From Bacteroidia bacterium (lineage in GTDB: Bacteria; Bacteroidota; Bacteroidia; Chitinophagales; Saprospiraceae), in NCBI GenBank assembly GCA_030431945.1, contig JAUIIF010000061.1, forward strand, positions 1 through 12,837: a stretch of DNA of 12,837 nucleotides. Reading direction: 5' to 3'. Made by a program: the position numbers and the translations under genes. Under the pieces are notes generated by a model. The model worked only from the letters and a program-made list of their open reading frames with translations. It was not told where the DNA came from and did no database searches. The first letter of the stretch is position 1. Every line of letters begins with the position of its first letter. Shown in pieces: positions 7,655-12,837 of the stretch.

Positions 7655-8512
7655 CTATTTCACGGCCCGTATCATCCGCCACTTCCCCTGGAGGTCCTGT
7701 TTGCCAGTGACCTCCCGGTAGCCCAGGTCCGTCAGTAAACCGACCACTTCCCGGTGGTTGAATTCGTTGGTTTCCACGTAGAGCTTGCCGCCCTTGGTCA
7801 GCACCTCCTGGGCCAGGGCACCAATTTTCCGATAAAAAACCAGGGGGTCCGCTTCCGGTACGAAAAGAGCGAGTTCGGGTTCGTGCGCCAGGGTGGAGTC
7901 ACTCATCTTGCTGCGCTCACTGGGCGGAATGTAGGGCGGGTTAGACACGATAATGGTAAATCCGGTGCCCGCAGCCTCCCCGGCGGGCAGCAGGTTGCCG
8001 CCATCTTCCAGTACATTAAAGCGGGCAAAATTGACGTCCAGCTGTTGTGCTTCTGCGTTCTGCCGGGCACAGGTCAGGGCTTCTTCGCTTACGTCAATAC
8101 CCGTACAGTGCCACGCGGGGTGGCGGGCCTTCAGGGCTAAAGGAATACAGCCGGAACCCGTACCCAGGTCCAGCACCCTGAGCGCGCTATCCCTGGGGTT
8201 GTCCATCAGTACCCATTCCACCAGTTCTTCCGTTTCCGGCCGGGGGATGAGGACATCCGGTGTGACCGTCAACTGGAGGCCGTAAAAATCGGCAATGCCC
8301 GTTACGTACTGCACCGGCTCACCCGCCTTCAGGCGGTTGATCGTCGCCCAGGCCAATAGTTGTTCGTCCTGGGTCAGGAGCCGGTCCAGACTGTGCCGGC
8401 GGTAGCCGAAAATATCTTCCAGCACGAGCCGGGCCACGGAGGAGGCTTCTCCCGGGCCCAGTACCGGAGAGAGTTCGTCGACAAGATGTTGGGAAAGGTC
8501 AAGTGTTGTCAT
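7655..8512 (-). CDS. prmC: Peptide chain release factor N5-glutamine methyltransferase PrmC
   Basis: A 285-residue protein, the normal family length. It methylates the Gln of the GGQ motif in release factors RF1 and RF2, using S-adenosylmethionine. The N-terminal helical domain (1-80) includes KAGEPVQYVTG. The Rossmann methyltransferase domain follows, with IPRPETEELV (89-98), the SAM-binding DLGTGSG (115-121), the acidic D140 region (TGIDVSEEAL), the catalytic NPPY motif (191-194) and HEPELALF (210-217). All key motifs are intact. It starts ten bases after the dcd stop, so the two genes are very likely co-transcribed. Confidence 0.96.
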   Translation of the reverse strand: MTTLDLSQHLVDELSPVLGPGEASSVARLVLEDIFGYRRHSLDRLLTQDEQLLAWATINRLKAGEPVQYVTGIADFYGLQLTVTPDVLIPRPETEELVEWVLMDNPRDSALRVLDLGTGSGCIPLALKARHPAWHCTGIDVSEEALTCARQNAEAQQLDVNFARFNVLEDGGNLLPAGEAAGTGFTIIVSNPPYIPPSERSKMSDSTLAHEPELALFVPEADPLVFYRKIGALAQEVLTKGGKLYVETNEFNHREVVGLLTDLGYREVTGKQDLQGKWRMIRAVK

Positions 8513-8522
8513 CGGTTTGGGG

Positions 8523-9059
8523 CTAAAACTTATTCTTCCACATCATCGACTCCATGGGCCGAACTTGCACGGTGTTGTATTTCGCGTTTTCCTTTTTGTT
8601 GTAGTAGTTCTCAATGTCACCGTCTACCCCAAAGTAAATGAGCTGGCCGATGGGCATCCCGGCGTAGACGCGTACCGGGTGCGTGCAGCTGATTTCGAGC
8701 GTCCAGTGGTTGCAGAAACCAACGTCGCCTTTCCCTGCAGTAGCGTGAATATCGATGCCCAGGCGGCCGACGGAGCTCTTGCCCTCCAGAAAAGGAACGG
8801 AGCTGTGGGTTTCCGTGTACTCGAGGGTAACGCCCAGGTAGAGGGTGTTGGGGTGCAGCAGGAAACCTTCTTCGGGGATCTCGTCGTGGATGATTTCGTT
8901 GTGGCTGCGGGCGTCCAGAATATGGTCCTTGTACCGGGCTATGTACTTGCCCAGGTGAACGTCGTAGCTGTTTGTACCGAGGTTTTTGCGGTCGAAGGGG
9001 CGAATAACGATTTCGCCGTTGTCAATGGCCGCCAGGATTTTTTTGTCACTCCAGATCAT
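8523..9059 (-). CDS. dcd: dCTP deaminase
   Basis: A 178-residue protein. It converts dCTP to dUTP, the precursor for dTMP synthesis. The core motif LEGKSSVGRLG (91-101) matches the LEGRSSLARLG of the E. coli enzyme, giving S95 and R99. The catalytic Glu is E122 in WTLEIS, exactly 23 residues after that Arg, the same spacing as Arg115 and Glu138 in E. coli. The substrate loop HATAGKGDVGF is Bacteroidota-like. Whether it also hydrolyses dUTP, as some archaeal and bacterial relatives do, cannot be decided. ATG 9059 begins MIWSDKKI, the usual family start. It is upstream of prmC in a likely two-gene unit, with a -7-like box five bases before the ATG. Confidence 0.94.
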   Translation of the reverse strand: MIWSDKKILAAIDNGEIVIRPFDRKNLGTNSYDVHLGKYIARYKDHILDARSHNEIIHDEIPEEGFLLHPNTLYLGVTLEYTETHSSVPFLEGKSSVGRLGIDIHATAGKGDVGFCNHWTLEISCTHPVRVYAGMPIGQLIYFGVDGDIENYYNKKENAKYNTVQVRPMESMMWKNKF

Positions 9060-9064
9060 GGCAG

Positions 9065-9072
9065 CGAAGATA
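9065..9072 (-). promoter_or_regulatory. -7-like box TATCTTCG, five bases before dcd
   Basis: TATCTTCG reads on the minus strand at 9072-9065. It matches TAnnTTTG except for C in place of the third T of TTTG. Five bases (CTGCC) separate it from ATG 9059. No clear -33 TTTG is seen 17-23 bases upstream. Confidence 0.4.
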
Positions 9073-9195
9073 ATAGGATAGATCGATAGGAGGGGATCAT
9101 TTGCCGGAAGTGATCGACGGGCAGGGTGGAAAGCGGGGCATTAGGGGCGCGGCCGCAGGTGCGGACCAGGCAGGTAACGGCAAGGCAGGCAGCGG

Positions 9196-9792
9196 TTAGT
9201 CTTTGACTGCCGGCAGCAGGTCGAGCACTCGCGGGTCGTACACAAAACTGTTTTCAGGGACCAACCCAATGGCACCGTCAAAATAACGGTAGATGTAGTC
9301 AAAGTCTGCCCGGATATCTCCCGTCAGGTGGTAGGGTTTCGAAAATTCGATAACGCCTTCATTACCGAAGTCGAATTTGCACAGGATTAACGGAACCCCG
9401 GCTTCCTTGGCGATGAAGTAGAACCCCGTCTTGAAATGATCAACTTTGGCGCGGGTACCTTCCACGGCAATACACAAGCGGAATTCTTCACGCTCCGCAA
9501 AAATTTTAGCGACGCTTTGTACAAAGTTAGAACGGCTGTTCCGGACCACGGGGGTACCCCCCATCCAGCGGAGAAAAGGGCCTAACGGCCATTTGAACAG
9601 GGAAGATTTGCCCACAAAATTAATCGGTTCATCAATGATGGCCCGGGCGTAGACGCCGTAAGGAAAATCCCGGTTAGACGTGTGGGTGACGACGGGTAGT
9701 ACGTACTTCTTGGGCCAGTTGCCCGCATTGTGATCAATGAGGCGAACCCCTAATAAGCGAAGCATAAAGCGGGCGAACCAAGCGGGCATCAT
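9196..9792 (-). CDS. PlsC-type 1-acyl-glycerol-3-phosphate acyltransferase-like protein
   Basis: A 198-residue protein. It has the acyltransferase blocks in order: the H-X4-D catalytic motif at H37-D42 (THTSNRD), block II around GKSSLFKWPLGPFLRWMGG (61-79) with the following PVVR, block III EGTR (111-114), and a fourth block near KEAGVPLIL. It probably transfers an acyl group to a lysophospholipid-type acceptor at the inner membrane face. It is shorter than classical PlsC (about 245) and has no strong N-terminal transmembrane helix, so the acceptor is uncertain; ornithine-lipid or other glycerolipid acylation is possible. The start is an ATG-ATG pair (9792 or 9789). It lies 37 bases after the asparaginase-family gene. 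Confidence 0.87.
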   Translation of the reverse strand: MMPAWFARFMLRLLGVRLIDHNAGNWPKKYVLPVVTHTSNRDFPYGVYARAIIDEPINFVGKSSLFKWPLGPFLRWMGGTPVVRNSRSNFVQSVAKIFAEREEFRLCIAVEGTRAKVDHFKTGFYFIAKEAGVPLILCKFDFGNEGVIEFSKPYHLTGDIRADFDYIYRYFDGAIGLVPENSFVYDPRVLDLLPAVKD

Positions 9793-9794
9793 GG

Positions 9795-9802
9795 CAAAAT
9801 CA
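9795..9802 (-). promoter_or_regulatory. -7-like box TGATTTTG before the acyltransferase ATG-ATG
   Basis: TGATTTTG (9802-9795) matches TAnnTTTG except at the second base. It ends two bases before the first ATG and five bases before the second. It may give the acyltransferase its own near-leaderless transcript, in addition to read-through from the asparaginase-family gene. Confidence 0.28.
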
Positions 9803-9829
9803 GTTAGTTAGTCAGTTAAGGCAGCTACT

Positions 9830-10318
9830 TCAAATGGCTTCAAAATAACCGGTACTCCGGTTTTTCCGGACACTGTCCCAGGTGAAATAGCGACCGTTCA
9901 TCGCCACGTAAACACCAGGTGGCAAGGCCTGCACAAAGCCCAGGGCACTGCCCAAGTTAAAAAAACCATCCGAAGAAGACCCGAAGGCGTAGGGAATCAT
10001 TGCTCCGGTAAGGACGATGGTCTTGTCCCGAATATCCGCTTTAGCCAGGTATTCGGCGGTGGCTACCATCGTGTCCGTACCGTGGGTGATCAGGATCTGG
10101 TTGGTGTCGGATCTCCGGCAGTTATGGGCGATGTTCTCCCGGTCCTGAGCCGTAATTTCCAGGCTGTCCACCATCATCAGGGTACGAACGCTGATGTCGA
10201 GCGTACACCTGCCCCGCTCGAGCATTTCGGGCAAATTGGAATCTTTGAAGAAGAGCTGCCCGGTGACGAAGTTGTACTCCTTGTCAAAGGTGCCACCGGT
10301 AACGAAAATCTGAATCAT
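9830..10318 (-). CDS. Single-domain asparaginase-family protein
   Basis: A 162-residue protein equal to only the N-terminal half of L-asparaginases (about 330 residues). The catalytic set of that half is kept: T10 in VTGGTFD, the DS pair in MVDSLEI (51-52), T81-D82 in THGTDT, K99 in RDKTIVLTGAM, and SSDGFFNLGSA (115-125). The C-terminal domain, which completes the active site in dimers of the full enzyme, is absent. The frame ends cleanly at TGA, and the short form occurs as its own family in many bacteria, so this need not be a broken gene. Activity and substrate (Asn, Gln or another amide) are unknown. It is the first gene of a same-strand run with the acyltransferase. Confidence 0.88.
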   Translation of the reverse strand: MIQIFVTGGTFDKEYNFVTGQLFFKDSNLPEMLERGRCTLDISVRTLMMVDSLEITAQDRENIAHNCRRSDTNQILITHGTDTMVATAEYLAKADIRDKTIVLTGAMIPYAFGSSSDGFFNLGSALGFVQALPPGVYVAMNGRYFTWDSVRKNRSTGYFEAI

Positions 10319-10551
10319 GTGGCGAAGGTAGGGTGCCGGCCTTTTAACCCGCTAGTCTTTTCTTTTTTTTACCCCTGACACGAGGACTGGCATGCAGGGG
10401 CGGACTGTCGCGACGCCGCCTTTTGAGCCGAAAAACAGCGGTCTCCCTCTCCGCAGGCAATCTCCGCCGGAAAAAGGGCGTTAGTCCTCCCAATTGAGCT
10501 AAAGGCACATCTCTCCGGACTGTGTCCATTCCCCCTTAAACAGCTATTCTT
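10319..10551. other. 233-base divergent intergenic region
   Basis: This holds the promoter candidate of the minus-strand asparaginase-family gene and whatever drives the plus-strand CAP gene. Other structure: a 6-base inverted repeat CCCCTG/CAGGGG (10372-10377, 10395-10400), a GGCGG...CCGCC hairpin followed by TTTT (10399-10424), and on the minus strand a D-arm-like sequence TAGCTCAATTGG (10501-10490). None gives a convincing RNA gene. Confidence 0.5.
10323..10371 (-). promoter_or_regulatory. Promoter candidate for the asparaginase-family gene: A-tract plus TACCTTCG
   Basis: On the minus strand an A-rich tract (TAAAAAAAAGAAAAG, 10371-10357) precedes TACCTTCG (10330-10323), which differs from TAnnTTTG at one position. 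Only four bases (CCAC) separate the box from ATG 10318. The A-tract position suits an UP-like element. A clear -33 TTTG is not seen. Confidence 0.42.
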
Positions 10552-11079
10552 TTGCAGCAATTTCCCCTCCTGTTATTAATGGTACTGCTCGTTTCCTGCT
10601 CCGCCTGTGAGACTGATTTGACCACCGGCGAAGTGGTCGTGGATGACACTACCGTAGTAAATGATCCGGCCTCCGAAACGGCCTTCAGTTCCCTGGCCGT
10701 TACGGCACTCGACCTGGTCAACCAAACCCGCCTGGCCGGGTGTACCTGCGGCACAAAAAGAATGCCTCCGGTAGCGCCGTTACGCCTGCACCAGCAGTTG
10801 GTTGCTGCGGCGCAGGACCATGCGGAAGACCAGGCCGAAATGCAGGAAATGGCCCACCGGGGCAGTGATGGTTCTACGGTAGGTACCCGGCTCACCCGGG
10901 CGGGGTTTAACTGGCGGGCCGTTGCGGAAAATGTTGCCTGGAACTACCCGGATGTGGCCGCAGTCACCGAGGCCTGGTTTTCCAGCTCCGGTCACTGCCG
11001 CAACCTCATGAACCCTGACTATACGTTCTTCGGGATAGGCGAAGAAGACCGCTACTGGACACAGGTTTTTGCCCGCTAG
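10552..11079 (+). CDS. CAP/SCP-domain lipoprotein
   Basis: A 175-residue protein. The N-terminus is a short lipoprotein-like signal (LLLLMVLLVSC, Cys at 16, with another SAC just after), followed by an acidic Thr/Val-rich linker. The CAP domain (about 50-175) shows ALDLVNQTR, AQDHAEDQAEM, HRGSDGSTVGTRL, AENVAWNY (126-132), AWFSSSGHCRNLMNP (141-155) and YWTQVFA. The conserved His and Glu residues of the CAP cavity are present. Such secreted proteins have varied or unknown roles. The start is unclear: TTG 10552 gives a usable signal peptide though without basic residues, while ATG 10579 would leave almost none. An in-frame TAA at 10537 limits other choices to ATT 10546. It converges on the PLP enzyme, with 16 bases between stops. 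Confidence 0.85.
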   Translation: MQQFPLLLLMVLLVSCSACETDLTTGEVVVDDTTVVNDPASETAFSSLAVTALDLVNQTRLAGCTCGTKRMPPVAPLRLHQQLVAAAQDHAEDQAEMQEMAHRGSDGSTVGTRLTRAGFNWRAVAENVAWNYPDVAAVTEAWFSSSGHCRNLMNPDYTFFGIGEEDRYWTQVFAR

Positions 11080-11095
11080 CCGGCGCGCCAGGACA

Positions 11096-12025
11096 TTAAT
11101 ATATTCCGCCGGTATGGACTACGACAACGGAGCTCCCCGGGGCATAGGCCCCGGACCGGAGGCGATCCAGCACCCCGTAAAAAAGCTTGGCGGTGTACAC
11201 GGGGTCCAGCGGCGGCAGGCCTGCTACGCCGATGTCCGCCCGGTTAGCGTAGCCGGGAGAGGCGGTCACCCACGCCGACGGAAATTTACCGTACCCCCCG
11301 AAATGGTAATCCGTGACGGTAGTCCAGTTGCATCGGGCGGCCTCAGGGAGCAACGCCCTGATTTCAGCCCGCATCCAATTGCCCCGTAGGGCCGGAAACA
11401 CCTCTACCCGGGTTGCTGTAGCCGCCGCTGCTTGGATTACGCCGGCAGCACTTCCGCCGGTACCGGCGCTGAGGCAAAGATGATCAGGAGCTGTGCCCAG
11501 CTCCGCAATAATTTCTGCGTAAAGCCGGCCGACGTAAGGGGAACTCGCGGGGCTGGTACCACCTTCAGGGATAATCCTGACCTCCCGGGGACTGACGGAA
11601 AACATCCGCGCAATTTTCTCCCGCTGTTGCTCCAACCAGCGCTGCTCCTTTTTTTGACGGTATTCCGTACGGGACAGGGGCAGCAGGTGCGCCCCGTCGG
11701 CGCGGGCGCGGGCCAGTACAGCGTTCTCCACCTCCTCGCCCCGCACAAAAATGACGACCCGCAGGCCGTAAAGCCGGCCAGCAGTCGCCAAAGCCGCAAG
11801 GTGATTGCTGTATGCCCCCCCGAAACTGACCAGGATTGGGGAAGGAGTTTGCTGCAGCGCACCACGGAGAAAAAATTCCAGTTTGCGCACTTTATTTCCT
11901 TGCAGTGCCGTCCCGGGCGCAGGGGTGTACAGGTCGTCCCGTTTACAATAAAGCCGGACACCAGCAGCCTCCGCTACCGGGAGGGGAAGACGTTGCAGCG
12001 GACTTGGATGGTTGGGCAAAAGCAT
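11096..12025 (-). CDS. PLP-dependent enzyme of the ACC deaminase / D-cysteine desulfhydrase family
   Basis: A 309-residue protein, normal for the family. The PLP lysine is most likely K45 in QGNKVRKLEF (42-51). Substrate and cofactor residues lie in SFGGAYSNHLAALA (67-80), PEGGTS (153-158) and the phosphate-binding loop LSAGTGGSAAGV (185-196). The start MLLPNHPSPLQRL is the usual beginning of these enzymes, which supports ATG 12025. Members deaminate 1-aminocyclopropane-1-carboxylate or break D-cysteine into pyruvate, H2S and ammonia; the sequence alone does not separate the two, and the Bacteroidota context favours a D-amino-acid or desulfhydrase role. It has a TACCTTCG box four bases before the ATG. 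The frame stays open upstream to the HMA stop (see findings). Confidence 0.9.
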   Translation of the reverse strand: MLLPNHPSPLQRLPLPVAEAAGVRLYCKRDDLYTPAPGTALQGNKVRKLEFFLRGALQQTPSPILVSFGGAYSNHLAALATAGRLYGLRVVIFVRGEEVENAVLARARADGAHLLPLSRTEYRQKKEQRWLEQQREKIARMFSVSPREVRIIPEGGTSPASSPYVGRLYAEIIAELGTAPDHLCLSAGTGGSAAGVIQAAAATATRVEVFPALRGNWMRAEIRALLPEAARCNWTTVTDYHFGGYGKFPSAWVTASPGYANRADIGVAGLPPLDPVYTAKLFYGVLDRLRSGAYAPGSSVVVVHTGGIY

Positions 12026-12226
12026 GGGCCGAAGGTAAGCCGCTGGCTGCAGGTAACCGGGGGCAATTATGCCCTGCTTGAAAATGCCCGCAGCTACTCC
12101 GAAAGGCAGTTCACTTGCCAGGTCGTAAGCGGCGCGGACGCAGGTGCAGCGACCGGTAAACCAGCCTAAGCCGTCCTGATCCGGGAGGGGGCGTGCCTCG
12201 AACCGCGCTGAAAAGTACCGGTTGGC
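12026..12226 (-). other. 201-base stretch, open in frame between HMA stop and PLP-enzyme start
   Basis: After the HMA stop, 67 sense codons follow on the minus strand in the same frame, without any stop, up to ATG 12025. No ATG, GTG or TTG occurs in this frame, so no independent gene can be called. The end of the region holds the -7-like box at 12037-12030. Confidence 0.5.
12030..12037 (-). promoter_or_regulatory. -7-like box TACCTTCG, four bases before the PLP enzyme
   Basis: TACCTTCG (12037-12030) is identical to the box before the asparaginase-family gene and has the same four-base spacing (GCCC) to its ATG. It has one mismatch to TAnnTTTG. No clear -33 element is visible upstream. Confidence 0.42.
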
Positions 12227-12454
12227 TTACGCTTCCACCAGCGGCGAAATGTCAAACCCTGCCTCCTCGACGGTGGCAATAATGTCAGCCTCCGCGGCGG
12301 ATCCCTCAACGGTTAAGACCTTACGGGGGTCGTCTACATCAACGCGCCAGATCGTAACGCCCTCGACCTCATCGAGAAAAGACGTGACGGAACGGACACA
12401 ACTGCCGCAGTTGATGTTGGTGGCAAAATGCTGGATAGTACGCATGGTATTCAT
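12227..12454 (-). CDS. Small heavy-metal-associated (HMA) domain protein
   Basis: A 75-residue protein that is a single ferredoxin-like HMA domain. The metal-binding C-x-x-C is C16-G-S-C19 in TNINCGSCVRSV. The family's usual GM before the first Cys is replaced by IN. The later parts fit the fold (LDEVEGVTIWRVDVDDPRKVLTV, ATVEEAGFDIS). Stand-alone HMA proteins act as soluble copper or other metal chaperones; no metal ATPase or regulator is visible nearby. ATG 12454 is preceded by AAAAGGA about nine bases upstream, an unusually Shine-Dalgarno-like sequence for this window. MRT at residue 4 is an alternative start. Confidence 0.88.
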   Translation of the reverse strand: MNTMRTIQHFATNINCGSCVRSVTSFLDEVEGVTIWRVDVDDPRKVLTVEGSAAEADIIATVEEAGFDISPLVEA

Positions 12455-12616
12455 TGGTTCTTGTCCTTTTAACGCACGAAATCAGAAAAAGTCAGCTGTC
12501 CCCGTTCAGCTCAAGGTCAATTTGCCGGAGTTGCATAGCGATTATATACTACCCCGCTTTTGCTCAACCGCTGCTTCCAGGGGCCTTTTCGTTCAACAAA
12601 GCGTGGAAGCAGATCA
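12455..12616. other. 162-base intergenic region upstream of the HMA gene
   Basis: No gene is seen. It contains a 9-base perfect inverted repeat (12571-12579 with 12604-12612). On the plus strand there are two direct copies of TCAGCT (12492-12497 and 12506-12511), a possible operator. A weak -7-like TGATTTCG (12484-12477) lies 22 bases before the HMA start. Confidence 0.45.
12571..12612 (-). repeat. 9-base inverted repeat after the upstream minus-strand gene
   Basis: CTGCTTCCA (12571-12579) and TGGAAGCAG (12604-12612) are perfect complements, 24 bases apart. The repeat begins five bases downstream of the TAG at 12617 on the minus strand. No U-run follows in either direction, so it is not a standard intrinsic terminator, but it could fold in the 3' UTR. 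Confidence 0.6.
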
Positions 12617-12837
12617 CTATTCCATGGTCGCCAGGGCGGCTTCCCATTCCGCCAGCCACCCGGCAATGATGGGGGTTCTGCTCTGGTCCACTCCTGCAGG
12701 CAGTCGGGCCGCGATCAGGGGAAGTAATTTTTTGAGCTGTGCCCCATCCTTTTTTACCCGGGCAACGGCGGCTTCGGCCAGGTAGCGGCTTAGTGGGTCA
12801 GTGGCCGGGCTGTCGTTTGCCCGGCCCAGTGCCGCTT
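12617..12837 (-). CDS. C-terminal fragment of an unidentified protein (5' end outside window)
   Basis: An open minus-strand frame enters from the window edge and ends at TAG 12619-12617, giving 72 complete residues. It is predicted helical and cytoplasmic, with DPLSRYLAEAAVARVKKDG, LKKLLPLIAARLPAGVD, SRTPIIAGWLAEWEAAL and the end ATME. Codon use is like that of its neighbours. I do not recognise the family. It could be co-directional with the HMA gene, but 162 bases and an inverted repeat separate them. Confidence 0.6.
   Translation of the reverse strand, partial: AALGRANDSPATDPLSRYLAEAAVARVKKDGAQLKKLLPLIAARLPAGVDQSRTPIIAGWLAEWEAALATME

Noticed and set aside
9060..9195. A minus-strand frame after the acyltransferase that ends in TGA overlapping the dcd ATG.
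   Set aside because: It has no usable start except an ATG about 16 codons from its end, and the peptide shows no family character. The region is better explained as the dcd promoter.
9803..9818. A run of GTTA/CAGTTA repeats between the acyltransferase and asparaginase-family genes.
   Set aside because: Only a few imperfect units over about 16 bases; too short to call a repeat element.
10399..10424. A GGCGG...CCGCC hairpin followed by TTTT on the plus strand, like a terminator.
   Set aside because: No plus-strand gene lies upstream for it to terminate, and the arms pair over only five bases.
10369..10560. Minus-strand open frames of about 60 codons between the asparaginase-family and CAP genes.
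   Set aside because: Their translations look like non-coding or tRNA-like sequence read as protein, with low-quality composition and no family.
11432..12169. A 245-codon plus-strand open frame opposite the PLP enzyme.
   Set aside because: It lies antisense to a gene with clear family motifs, lacks any recognisable domain, and is explained by GC-rich codon use of the minus-strand gene.
1..12837. Possible CRISPR array, insertion sequence, integrase or defence genes.
   Set aside because: No spaced repeats, terminal inverted repeats, transposase or known defence domains were seen on either strand.

Overview
The window looks like a chromosomal segment of a moderately GC-rich member of the Bacteroidota, most likely the Saprospiria (Lewinella-like). 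This placement is an inference. It rests on a type IX secretion C-terminal sorting domain on a large cohesin/dockerin-like protein, a LytS/LytTR two-component pair, a helical-repeat protein with an N-terminal region typical of Bacteroidota hypothetical proteins, weak or absent Shine-Dalgarno sequences, and TAnnTTTG-like -7 promoter boxes. No rRNA, convincing tRNA, insertion sequence, phage gene or CRISPR array is visible.

Layout. Bases 2-277 hold the 3' end of a plus-strand gene whose product ends like an outer-membrane beta-barrel. Facing it, a minus-strand cluster (3243 down to 306) encodes a DoxX-like membrane protein, a multi-pass LytS-type histidine kinase and a LytTR response regulator. 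The last two are joined by a one-base TGATG overlap. Next on the minus strand (6002-3513) is an 829-residue secreted protein with a signal peptide, tandem Ig/cadherin-like repeats, a split dockerin-like calcium-binding pair, a cohesin-like domain and a C-terminal T9SS sorting domain. Divergent from it, 6166-7596 (+) encodes a helical TPR-like cytoplasmic protein of unknown function, ending in a compact hairpin.

The minus-strand block 10318-7655 carries metabolic and housekeeping genes: a single-domain asparaginase-family protein, a PlsC-type acyltransferase, dCTP deaminase (dcd) and the release-factor glutamine methyltransferase (prmC). A plus-strand CAP/SCP-domain lipoprotein (10552-11079) converges on a minus-strand PLP enzyme of the ACC deaminase/D-cysteine desulfhydrase family (12025-11096). 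Upstream on the minus strand are a small HMA metal-binding protein (12454-12227) and the 3' end of an unidentified gene that leaves the window (12837-12617).

The most interesting pattern is regulatory. At least four genes here (asparaginase, dcd, PLP enzyme, TPR-like gene), and probably the acyltransferase, have a TAnnTT(T/C)G or near match ending only 4-6 bases before the ATG. If these are -7 boxes, the mRNAs would be leaderless or nearly so. The second point is the secreted cohesin-like protein, in which the same 12-residue sequence occurs twice but is encoded by different synonymous codons. I did not find a clearly new multi-gene system. The DoxX/LytS/LytTR cluster and the secreted cohesin/dockerin-like protein are the best leads.
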